Source of the DNA: Nageia nagi
Taxonomy: Eukaryota; Pinophyta
Direction: 5' to 3'
Assembly: GCA_050084985.1 (NCBI GenBank)
Contig: JBITNC010000001.1
Coordinates: forward strand, 35,836,001 to 35,900,000
Length of the DNA: 64,000 bases
This document shows, in pieces, positions 11,783-22,149 of the stretch; the first letter of the stretch is position 1, and every line of letters starts with the position of its first letter. Below the pieces are notes generated by a model that worked only from the letters and a program-made list of their open reading frames with translations, ran no database searches and was not told the origin of the DNA. The translations under genes and the position numbers were made by a program.

Positions 11783-13782
11783 TGTAGATGTAATTTTGTA
11801 CATAGGGCTTCTTAATATAATAAAAAGATTATGTTTTATTTTCTTAGCTCCAAATTTTGTGTATGACTATGATTGTGTATTGATTACATTTACTTGTTCA
11901 AGCAATAAATCTTGTTCAAATTAATAGTCAATTCATAATACATAAGTATACTTCTATTTTTAGTTAATAAACATAAGATATCCTATATGCACATAAATAT
12001 TAGTTTTATAATCCTTAGTTTTATTTATCTACATGTTTGTAAGTCAAATCCACACTTTAGATATACCTAACATCATTCATGTTGCACTAAACTTTGGAAG
12101 GAAGAAATTTTACTAAGTCTACATGCATAGAAAAGGGAATCCACATATCAAATGGTGAAGGTGACATCAACATCATCTACACTATGGAAGATAGTTCACA
12201 ATATATATACCATCTCAAAGCAAAGGAAGTTCACACTTCAGAGAGTGTTGACATCATCAACTTCATCTACACCCCAAAAATAAAAATATAAAGGAAATTT
12301 GTACTTTAGATATCATTAACATCACAAGTTTTCTCTGCATTATAGAGGTAAAAGAAATACAAAAGAATCCACATTATGGAAAAGGCTAACATTAGGTTGT
12401 CATATTTGCACCCCAAATTCAATCAAAAGGATACTCTACATTATGAACTTTTCCAAAAGGCAATCATATACTACCTCTCTATTATTGACATGTGTCTTTC
12501 CATACTTTGGAATTACTACTAAACAAATGAAGACTTTGCACCCTGGATTAGCTTAAATCTAGTGCTAGTAAGAATCCCAAAAGGTTTCCATGTGTCCTAA
12601 AATATTCTCTCCACACTTTGAAAGGTTTTGATGTCATCTTGTTATTCCACAATATGGATTATTCAAAAAATGCTAAGAAATGACCTTCCCAACCTAGATT
12701 TGATATAGATTACCTCAAGGAGAATACAAATTCAATCTACATTCAAAGATTAAGTCTATATATCCTCCATAACCTTCAAATATCCTTATTTAATAAGATT
12801 AAAATTAAAAATTCAAGAAGATAAGGGTTATTAACTAGTTGACTAGGTGTGACTTGACATGCAATAATCAAATTATTATGTCATAATCAAGGTAATAACT
12901 TTAGTAACTGCATCTATGAGAAGAGTTTAATCAAGAAAAAATACAAACACCTTTTATCCATACTATAATAGTAGTAGGAAATTGGATCAAGGATTCCTCT
13001 AGCTGCAGTTACACAATTTGATATGAGTAAACCCCTATCCAATCTAATATCAATCTACAACTTCAAGATAGAGTAAATTAGAAGATTCTAGAATGATTGT
13101 AATCAAGGATCATGATGATGATGTATTCTACTTATTATACCTAATATCAATCCAATTTCTAGTATTTTATTTTGGATGATGTAAATATCTTTCTAAGATC
13201 TCAAAAATCTTATTTTCTAATCAATGAGCATTACATTTCACAAGTTTAGTAAATAGTATCTATCCCAAATCTTGTGAATATCTATAAATACTAGATGCCT
13301 CAACTAAATAAAATTTGGATACTTGTTAAATATTGCCCTCTAAAAATTACATTGTGTGTTTTGGGATAATGACCTTGTATTGTTTTCCCTCTTTTATTAT
13401 GTTTAAAATCTTTTTCACTCTAGTGTTGTTGCTAATAGTTTTTCACCTCTTAGGGAGGAATTCATGTATGTATCATACTATGGACGTTGTGTACTATCGT
13501 TATTTTCTTAGTGCATATAGGTAAGACTACCAATGGCTATGAAATTTGAGAATACTTATACCAAGGGATTAGAATATTTTTGATGCCTATGGTGGTGTTA
13601 GTTCACCTTATTTGGCCTTATATATTTCTAACTCTTTTCATTTCTAACCCTTAAACTCAAAACCCCAATAAATAAGGATTTGGCCTTCATATTGAAGATC
13701 AATTTACAACAAGTTAGTATCTTATATCCAACATTTACTTTGGTTAAATAAGCATAATTCACATTATTTCAAATCAATCAAT
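11783..13782 (+). repeat. 5' LTR of gypsy element D
   Basis: Begins TGTAGATGTAATTTTGTACA and matches 53968-55795 and 59141-60957 nearly end to end; its last 200 bp ('GGTGTTAGTTCACC' onwards) match 62037-62230. Length is about 2.0 kb. It contains scattered TGACATCA/TGATGTCA-type octamers (about 12160, 12249, 12629) resembling decayed TGACGTCA. Downstream, around 13840-13858, a degenerate version of the primer-binding site seen in C and E may be present, followed by 'TTATTGGTGACTCT', which E also has. Confidence 0.8.
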
Positions 13783-13990
13783 AGTAAAACTCTATGTTAG
13801 CATGCTCAATGGAACTTTGACCCACTAATTAGTAATTTAAAATGCCTTAACCACACCTTATTGGTGACTCTACTATAAAAGATCCTAGAAAATTTCCCTT
13901 TGTGATTATTAGAAAACTTTTACATTAAGTGTGAGTATTTTATCCTTATACTAGCTTGCCTATTTGCTTTTTACCTCCTCATTATTTTTA

Positions 13991-14770
13991 TGCTAACAAG
14001 GAGAAGAGCAAGAGACTTAGGAGAACATCCCATGTTTCTAGAGCTAGATTCTAGAAGGAGATAAAGGAAGCAACCCTTACCTCATATCTTTGAAGATAAT
14101 GAGTTTCTACACTTAGTAATTATAACCATGCTACTTCCTCCTCTAGGAAATCCTTCTCATAGGATTACTATGGCTACTCAAGTAGCTCATCCCTAGTTTC
14201 CATCCTTCAATGGTGGATGTCCCCTTAATCTATCCATCAATGTTGAAATACCTCAAGTTGTGATCAAGACAAACCCTAGTTTTGATGGAATGGATAATAT
14301 TATATCTACTTTTGAGCATTGTAAGGATGTACTAAATCAAGTAAGTAATAACTATGTTACAACTAAAGATATTCTAGTCTGGTTTCTTACTATATCCTTT
14401 AAGAGAAAGGTAGCTAATTGGTATAGATCCCTTCAAGATGCTTCTATAAAAAAATTGGTCTTATCTAGCTAGAGTGTTTGTTGATGAATTTGATGAAGTT
14501 ATAGACCTAATCTCCTTACTCACTTAGTATACTTATATCAAGAGAAATAACTAATGGTATTTCATTGATTTCAATGTTAGACTAAAAAAATCATGGGCTA
14601 GAGTTCTTATCTCTTTAAGAGAATAAGATTCCTAGACCTATTTCTACTACTTGGAAGCTTTCTCCCCAAAATTGGCCCATCATATTAAGAATGAAAAAGT
14701 GACAACCTTTATTGAGCTATATAAAGTGGCTATTGATGATGAATCTAACTTGATAGTTGTTGGGAAGGTA
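13991..14770 (+). pseudogene. D gag, N-terminal part (Retrotrans_gag), interrupted by solo LTR
   Basis: The capsid gene of D starts near 13991 ('MLTRRRARDLGEHPMFLELD'), similar to the start of the intact E gag ('MWTRSKTRAAKETPEFGKLD'). Further on come 'NPSFDGMDNIISTFEHCKDV', 'ILVWFLTISFKRKVANWYRSL' (the capsid core pattern, about 14380-14440) and 'NLIVVGKVPS' ending at 14770, equal to 'CLIVVGKLPS' in E. Stops and a frameshift near 14470-14640 break it. The frame is cut by the solo LTR at 14776 and resumes at 16567. Confidence 0.8.
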
Positions 14771-14775
14771 CCTTC

Positions 14776-16566
14776 TATTGATCAATATAGTGTAACCTCA
14801 AAGTGTTTGCTTTGGTCAAGTTCTCCATTGCTCATAATGGTAGGTTCTACGATAGAGCAAAAGGTGGTGGGGATGTGCTCATGTTGGTTTTCTACTTAAT
14901 ATCCATATTATAGGTTGGTTTCTATCTATTATGAAGGTTTAAGGTAACAAGAAAGAGATAAAAAGGTAAATAATTACAAGGAAAAGATAATCAAATTGAA
15001 GTAAAACTTAAAATAAAAATGTACAACCCAAGCATTACAGCATAAGTAGCAATCCATAGCTAGGATCAAGAATAGAAAAATACCTTACCCTTGGGGTCTC
15101 ACATTCATAATACACAATCACAACTTTAATAAAACATATCACACATAACATTCACAAAATCAATAAACAATCACTTGTTGCAAAAGGAAAAAGCATTATC
15201 TATTTGTATTATCATATGTGAAAGTATCTTACAAATCTGGGCAAATTTGCTAAAATGTTTGATCACTTTAACTTTTTATAGTTTATCATTTATACATTTT
15301 TCTCCCCATTTGGGTCATTGGATCTCATTAATATACATAATTACTCATCTTGAATGAAGCAATTTGAGCAAAACTATTCATAATAAATACTACAATTGTG
15401 TTAGATTACATAATAAATAAGTACCAATAGCATGACTATCTAGGAATTTGCAATTTTTGAATAGTCATGTCCATAGAGTTGCAATATTTTTGACATGTTT
15501 GATTGCTCCTTCTATGACCCTATAGTTGATTGAAGATGGCACTATAGTTGATTAAGTAATTGTCTACAACTTGATAGGTATGATTTGGTACTATGCTATG
15601 TCAATAGATACCTACTTCTCTATAACTATTGATGATCCATACTCTAGATATAAATGAATAGAGTAATGGGGTTTCATGATCAATATATCAACTTGGTTTT
15701 AGAAGAAAGTGCCATTGTTATGTGTAAGTGAGTTGAATTTGACATATTAATAGGGTCCTAGGGGTCAAACACCTAAGATTAAGTGGACTTGGGTGTTACT
15801 TCTTGCCCATTACTCTTACCTTAGTTTAACAAGTTTTATTTCCTTTGTATAAGCTTTGTTGATGATCAAGCTCTTTTAGGACCTACTAATTTTAGACAAA
15901 AATTATGGCATCATCGCTCAAAATTGATAGGTTTTATCTAATATCTTACAATTGTATTTATAATAACTCCCAGACACTTTGTATTTATACAACTCCCAAA
16001 CACTTTGTATTTACACAACTCCTAAACACTTTGTATTTGTACTATATATTCTATTTCCTTTCTCCAAGATTTGTTTATGATCTAATTCTTTTGGGACCTG
16101 CTAATTTTATCCAAAAATTATGACATCATCACTCAAAATTGATGGGCTTTATTTGATATCTTGCACTTGTATTTACAATAACTCTCAAACACTTTTTATT
16201 TACACAACTCTTAGACACTTTGTATTTACACAAATATTGAACACTTTGTATTTACACAACTATTGAACACTTTGTATTTACACAACTCCTAGACACTTTG
16301 TATTTACACAACTCCTAGACACTTTGATAGAAAATTTACAAGGCAAAATATCTAAGACAAAGACTTGCACATATAATAGCTAGATTATATAAACAATAGT
16401 TGGATATTAGTAATATCAAGAAATTTTTAGATTAAGGGATTATGATAGGTTTAGATTTCATGGTAAAGGGAATAGAATTTCGAATAGAAAGGATTTGTGA
16501 AAAGAATGAAGAAATAAAAGAATAATAGTATTACCCCAACTTAGAGTGTAATTCTGAAGGAATACA
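14776..16566 (-). mobile_element. Solo LTR of the element C family, inserted in D gag
   Basis: 1791 bp matching the two LTRs of element C (19856-21955 and 32407-34427) in the same orientation, with no internal region. Flanks are CCTTC (14771-14775) and CCTAC (16567-16571), a target-site duplication with one mismatch. Gag similarity stops at the left edge ('GKVPS') and resumes at the right ('FMPLFMQ', 'EIQELKAIVGGMYNKL'). A solo LTR normally arises by recombination between the two LTRs of a full element. Compared with C it has fewer 100-bp units and more 26-bp units. Confidence 0.85.
15960..16330. repeat. 26-bp minisatellite in solo LTR
   Basis: Two runs of a unit close to ACACAACTCCTAGACACTT followed by TGTATTT: about three copies at 15960-16035 and about six at 16177-16326. 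The same unit is found in both LTRs of element C, with different copy numbers. Confidence 0.9.
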
Positions 16567-16842
16567 CCTACAAGATTTTTTATGCCTTTATTTATGCAAA
16601 TAACATCTCATTCAAAATCCTTGGTATTACCTCCACTTATATTAGTACCTATTCCATTGAGAGCTATAGAACCTACTACCCTTATTTATGAAACTATAGA
16701 AATATAAGAGTTAAAGGCCATAGTGGGAGGCATGTATAATAAGTTATTTTCAAGGTACAAAGTAAGTTTGAAGAGGAGATATGGTATATATGAACCTAAC
16801 AATCAAATATATGAGCCTAATAATCATAGTAAAATTTTATAT

Positions 16843-16876
<34 letters not shown>

Positions 16877-17085
16877 GTTGCCTCTTAAAGCAACTCCTTT
16901 ATAGCTACAAATATGATAGATCAAAGTACAAAACCTAACTATTGGTGCTCAATTTGCAATTATCCTCATATTCTTGAAAGTTGTGCAATTTACATTCATC
17001 ACTACAATATTGTAAGAGAAGATAAGTAGTTGGCTTCTAAGTCTAAATAAGTCATGACTAATGAAGAACCTCCTAATATAATGAT
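16567..17085 (+). pseudogene. D gag, C-terminal part with zinc knuckle
   Basis: Continuation of D gag after the solo LTR. 'EIQELKAIVGGMYNKLFSRYK' (about 16700-16765) equals the linker 'EIQELRNLCRNMANQ' of the intact E gag. A nucleic-acid-binding knuckle 'WCSICNYPHILESC' at about 16945-16986 has the CX2CX3HX4C spacing also seen in E ('CLACNDAHEQTTC'), one residue shorter between C and H than the usual CCHC. An (AT)n run at 16838-16877 lies inside the gene. Confidence 0.75.
16838..16877. repeat. (AT)n microsatellite
   Basis: About 40 bp of nearly pure TA dinucleotide within decayed D gag. Confidence 0.95.
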
Positions 17086-17087
17086 GT

Positions 17088-17580
17088 GAATTCAGCTGTA
17101 AAAGGAAAACAAAAATTGAAATCCAATTACAGAATATACAGAAGAAATCCGGACCAGATACTCTTCTTATTCCTGAATCCACACTGCTTCTCCAAGAGAA
17201 TACAATCCTTTTAAATAGCAACAAAAAAGCTAAAAAACCAAAATGAGTTAGATTGCACCCAAAATTTGCATGCGCATCCCTCTTACACTAATTAAGAATT
17301 ATCTAAAATACCAGCACTTAACTAAAAGAAAAACAAGAGTTATTAAAGCCGCAACATGCAAAAAAGCCTAAAAATCGGAAGTGCTCTTAAAAAAGCCTAT
17401 TTGTAGGACCTTAGATGGATGAATCAGGTCTTAAAAATATCATTTTTTGGGTATAGGCAATTCTAGCAAACTTCCATATTTAGAAAATCTTCATGAGGCC
17501 ATAGTCCAAAATTTGGAGCAAAACGACATCCGGATCAAAAGTTACGGCCCCGGCAACGCATGCATCATATAGTCTACATG
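17088..17580. other. about 0.5-kb insert of unknown type between D gag and protease
   Basis: Gag-like reading stops near 17085 ('EEPPNIMM') and protease-leader reading resumes near 17580 ('HDAIFQVEIRSTRKTN'). The block between is more complex and more GC-rich than its flanks ('GTTACGGCCCCGGCAACGC' near 17540). Its edges look weakly inverted (TATAATGATG on the left, CATCATATAG on the right), which would suit a small TIR element, but no target-site duplication was found. It may also be a TRIM or a captured fragment. Confidence 0.4.
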
Positions 17581-17599
17581 AACTTCAGATCTCATGATG

Positions 17600-18430
17600 C
17601 TATCTTTCAAGTTGAGATAAGATCAACTAGAAAAACTAATCTAGATATCTTTAGAAGGGATGAGACTCCATTTATACAAAGAATAGTTCCTTATATAACA
17701 AGAAGAGAAGAATATCCTACATTAACTACTTAACATCATCTAGAGATAACTCTATGGTACATGATATTCCTGGAAGGACTCCACCTACCTAATATGAGAA
17801 TGAGAGGGAATTTATTACAAGAAGTTTGATACTATCCTTAGTCACTAGTACACAAAGGAAGGAGGCTTATCAATAATATCAAAGAAGATATCAACCAAAT
17901 TATAAAGGTAGGCCTCAAACCAACTTCCCTTTCAACATTGTAAATGAAATAAAAAGTGCCTTCTGGAGCATCTATATTTGATACATTGCTAATTTTTGAT
18001 TAGTTAGATTTACTAAAAGAGATAAGTCATTAGGTCATTTAGAGATAATCCAAGAATGGTAAATAATAGGCTTGCTCCATGCTATATCTCATTAAGAATG
18101 GATGGTTGGCTAGTCCAAAATTATTTATTAGATACTAGAGTTGCTACTATTGTAATGCCAAAAGTTGATTGTGAGGTAATGAGTTTAAATTATACTAAGG
18201 ATACACCTAGTGTCCTATAATTAGATGGTAGTCATGTTAGAACTATCAAAGCTATTAAGGATATTTCAATTTCTTTGCATAATTTTCTATAGCTCTCCCT
18301 TCCTTAAGAAATTATGGTTGTAGATTTACCCCCTTTATTCAGCCTATGCTTGTCAAGAGAGTTTATGGTAAAAATATGAGGATACCCTGCTAATGACTTA
18401 ACCTATATAGTTTTTCCTTAAAGAAAGAAA
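17600..18430 (+). pseudogene. D aspartic protease (retropepsin-like), active site altered
   Basis: After a leader ('FNIVNEIKSA', 'GASIFDTLLIFDQLDLLKE'; the same block occurs in C as 'YNIVEELKKIPSKMTMFDVL'), the protease reads 'WLVQNYLLDTRVATIVMPK' at about 18105-18160, where the family has LLDTGAS...MP. The catalytic Asp-Thr remain but Gly is Arg, so activity is probably lost. Downstream 'IMVVDLPPLFSLCLSREF' matches 'IIVVDLPPLFRICIFREF' in C, the conserved end of the domain. Confidence 0.75.
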
Positions 18431-18593
18431 GATAAGGATTTACAATTAGATAACTTCTCCAAATCACTTGGATAAATTAGATTAGATTAATATGAATCTA
18501 TTAGAAGATAAAGAAGGGTTATCCATTGATTTGCTTAGTTAGAGACATGAAAAGGATGATCAATATATTCAAATGATTTAACAAATAAGATAT

Positions 18594-19136
18594 GTGTATA
18601 TGGGAACATATTTTATTATAGAACCATATTATCACATACCTAATCTTAATCAGTGTGAACATAGTCAAATAGAACTATGGAAAATGCACTATGATGGTGC
18701 TGAATGTAAGAATGGAGCTGGAGCTAGTGTGGTTTTTCAATCCCCATCAGAACCATATAAGATATTCTCTTACAAGATGATATGGTCCTATAAAAATAAT
18801 GTTGTTGAATATAAAGCTCTTTATTTAGGTTTATCCAAAGCTATAAGATTGAGAATTAAGTAATTTTCAGTAATAATAGATTCAAAATTGATTATTAATC
18901 AAGTAATATACAAGTGTTCTATCAAACACCACTATCTGAAAGCATACAAAAATAGAGTGGACTTATTAGAGTACTTTTTAGCACTAAATTTTATGGCAAT
19001 AAGAAGACATCATGATACCTTTGCAAACCAATTAGCATATAAGGTAGCTAACTATAATGTTACTATTCATTCAAAGATCAGTAAGGATATTAAGTTGGTA
19101 TTTAGGCCATCTATGCCTGCTAATGATTTCCATTAG
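18594..19136 (+). pseudogene. D first RNase H domain, located before RT
   Basis: 'WKMHYDGAECKNGAGASVV' (18679-18735), 'NNVVEYKALYLGLSKAI' (about 18798-18848), 'VIIDSKLIINQV' (about 18870-18906) and 'HHDTFANQLAYKVA' (about 19005-19050) are the four catalytic blocks of an RNase HI fold of the type called aRNH in plant Tat elements. Asp, Glu and Asp are kept in the first three; the fourth Asp is Asn. A TAA at about 18861 splits it. It lies upstream of the RT, and the usual gypsy RNase H is also present after the RT. The same order is seen in element C. Confidence 0.8.
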
Positions 19137-19399
19137 CATGTGTTTCACTACAATGACCAAATTAATCAATTTATTCATTGTTTTGTATTTTTAAATGATG
19201 AGGAAACTACATTAAATTACCTATAGAAAAAGGATAGTTTCCACCTTAAGAATAATTTTATCCCTAAAGCCTTGATATCCTTAGAGCAATCCTTTGATAG
19301 AGATCATTATAGGACTATAGTCTCTAATGAACATAAAAAAGACTCACCATGAGATAGAGGTTTTTCCTAATAAAAAAGTGAATATTGGGATTAATGCTT

Positions 19400-19855
19400 C
19401 TCCCCATTAGATTAGATATTTCATTCTATTATCAAGGGAATTTCAAGACATCATTTCTTGGAATTACCAAGATTTAAGATATACAATATGGATGTTATTT
19501 CTCATTCCATCAAGTTAAAGGAAGAAATTGTTCCTTTTAGATAAAAGAAAAGGGTAGTTAATCTTAGGATTGAGGCAATGATAAAATAATAACTAATTAA
19601 GCTATTGGATATCAATATTATCTATACTATCAAGAACACTACATGGGTTTATAATCTAGTACCAATATAGAATAAGAGTGGAGAGATTCATCTCTATATT
19701 AATTTTAGAAATCCTAATCAGGCTTCATTGAAGGACCATTATCTAGTTCCTTTAATGGATCAAATTCTCTACATAGTTGTAGGAGCATAATGTTATTATT
19801 TAATAGATAAATTTTTAGTTTTCAACCAAATTTAAATGAAAGAAAATTATCAACA
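19400..19855 (+). pseudogene. D reverse transcriptase, N-terminal part (cut by element C)
   Basis: 'WNYQDLR' near 19460, 'KNTTWVYNLVPIQNKSGEIH' (19630-19690), 'YINFRNPNQASLKDHYLVPLM' (about 19697-19760) and 'YYLIDKFLVFNQI' (19793-19833) are the standard gypsy RT start (vRnStW.s..v.V.KK.G..R.C.DyR.LN..t..d.yPlP). The catalytic Asp of the 'fLDgfsGYnQI' block remains. The protein stops at 'ENYQH' at 19855 and resumes with 'NTTFTTKWG' after 34432, on the other side of element C. Confidence 0.85.
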
Positions 19856-20929
19856 TGTTGATTGGTATAGTGTAACCTCAAAGGGTTTGGTATGGTTGTG
19901 TTCTCCACTACCCATAACAGTAGGTTCCTTGAGAGAGTAGAAGGTGGTGGGAATGCACTCATATTGGTTTTCTACTCAATCTTTAGATTACAGGCTAGTT
20001 CTTATCTATTATTAAGGTTTAAAGTAATAGGAAAGAGATAAACAAATGAATTAAAACTAAAAAAGAAATATATAACCCAAGCATTGTAGCATAGGTAGCA
20101 ATCCATAACTAGGATGAAGTATAGTAAGCTATCTTACCCTTGGGGTCTCATAATCATAATACATAGCCATAATTTTAAGAAAACATATTACACATAACAT
20201 TCACAAAAGCAACAAATAACCACTTGTTGTAGAAGGGTAAAACATTATCTATTTGTATTATCATATGTGAAAGCATCTTACAAATCTAGGCAAATTTGCT
20301 AAAATGTTTGACCTATTTAATTTCTACCAATTTACCATTTATACACCTTTCTCCATTGTTGGGTGTTTGTATCTCATTAACATACATAATTACATATCTT
20401 GAATGCAACTATCAAAGAAAACTATTCACAATAAATACTACAGCTATGTTAAATTACACAGTGAACAAGTACCAACAACATGACTATCTAGGAATTGGTA
20501 ATCTCTGAAAAATCATGTCCATAGAGCCATAATCCTTTTTACATATCATTTATTGGTCCTTCTTTGACCTTGTAGTTGATTTAAAATGGCATTGTAGCTT
20601 TTTGAATGAGTACTTATCTACAATTTGATAGGTATGATCTGATAATGTGCTCTATCAGTAGCTATCTACATCTTTGTAACTATTGATAATCCATACTGTA
20701 GTTATGAATGCACAAAGTAATGGAGATTTATGAATAATATATCAACTTACTTCAAGAAGGAACTACCAACTATTATGTGGAAATGAGTTGGATTTGATAC
20801 ATTAATAGAGCTTTAGGGTTAAACACTTAAGATCAAGTGGACATGAATGTTACTTTTTTCCCATTACTCTTTCCTCAATTTGGTGGGTCTTATTTCTTTT
20901 TTTTAAACTTTATTGATGATCTAGATCTT

Positions 20930-21490
20930 TCAAGACCTGCTAATTTTCAACAAAAACTATGATGTCATCACTCAAAATTTATGGGCTTTATTTGATATCT
21001 GTATGAATCTTCATCCATCATTACTTGTTTTGAGACTTGTTAATTTTTGCCAAAACCTATGACATCATTGATCAAAATTAATGGGTTCTATTTGATATCT
21101 TTGTGAATCTTCATCCATCATTACTTATTATAGGATCCATTGATTTTCATCAAAAATTATGATGTCATCATTAAAAATTGATGGGCTCTATTTGATTTGT
21201 TTATGAATCTTCATCTGCCATTACTTGTTCTAGCACCCATTGATTTTTACCAAAAATTATGACATCATCACTTAAAATCAATGGGATCTATTTGATATCT
21301 TCATGAATCTTCACCTACCATTACTTATTTCTAGACTTATTGATTTTTACCAAAAACTATGATGTTATCACTCAAAATTGATGGGTTCTATTTGATATCT
21401 TCATGAATCTCAACCTGCCATTACTTATTTTCAGACCCATTGATTTTTGCTAAAAATTGATATCATTATTCAAAATCAATGGGCTCTATT
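20930..21490. repeat. 100-bp tandem array with TGAYRTCA octamers (left C LTR)
   Basis: Units of 100 bp, each with a TGATGTCA or TGACATCA-like octamer at the same phase: 20960, 21060, 21160, 21260, 21360 (TGATGTTA) and about 21458 (TGATATCA). Each is followed by a 'CAAAAT(T)GATGGG' phrase and 'TTTGATATCTTCATGAATCT'. On the element's own strand this lies in the U3 part of the LTR, where enhancers usually sit. Confidence 0.9.
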
Positions 21491-21504
21491 TGATATCTTG
21501 GACC

Positions 21505-21715
21505 TACATTTACATAATTCTTAGACACTTTATATTTACATAACTCTGGGACACTTTATATTTACACAACTCCTAGACACTTTGTATTTACACAACTCTT
21601 GAACACTTTGTATTCACACAACTCCTAGATACTTTGTATTTACACAACTCATGAACACTTTGTATTTATATAACTCTCAGATACTTTGTATTTACATAAC
21701 TCCTAGACACTTTGT
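21505..21715. repeat. 26-bp minisatellite (left C LTR)
   Basis: About eight copies of the 26-bp unit containing ACACTTTGTATTTACACAAC; the same family as 15960-16330 and 34060-34195. Confidence 0.9.
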
Positions 21716-22149
21716 CAAGAATTTTACAAGAAAAAATATCTAAGACAAATAGTTGCTTATATAATCATCGGATTATATATACAATAACTAGCTCCTAATA
21801 ACTCATAGAATTCTTCAGATTAAGGGCTTATAGAAAATTTAGAAATTATATCAAAGGGGATAGAACTAGAATAGAAAGAATTTATGAAAATAATTAAATA
21901 ATAAAAGAATGATAATGTATTACAACAACTCAAAGTGTGATTTTGAAGGAATATAATCTTCTAGCAACTCTTCAAAGTCTCTACCTACTGGAGAATAGGA
22001 CCTACTACTTGCTACTTCCAATAGATTATTCAGATGTAGATCTGGTAGGGGTCTTAGATGGTGGAATTAGCTCTACTAGGAGTAATGGGTGCATCTTCTT
22101 ATTTAAATCCTTAATATCTTAACAATCAAATTATGATAGAATAAGGGAT

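Larger units (their letters stand above)
19856..21955 (-). repeat. 3' LTR of element C (left copy on plus strand)
   Basis: About 2.1 kb. Starts TGTTGATTGGTATAG and ends GGAATATA (the right copy ends GGAATACA). It contains a 100-bp tandem array (20930-21490) and a 26-bp array (21505-21715). Just inside the element, on the minus strand, 'GAGTTGCTAGAAGATTA' precedes the LTR; compare 'AAGTCGCCACAA' at the same place in E. Confidence 0.9.

Noticed and set aside
13333-13524. 63-aa plus-strand open frame with hydrophobic segments
   Set aside because: It lies inside the 5' LTR of D and is not kept open in the other LTR copies.
15960-16330. Regular short repeats that might suggest a CRISPR-like array
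   Set aside because: The units are directly adjacent 26-bp tandem repeats with no unique spacers and lie inside an LTR.
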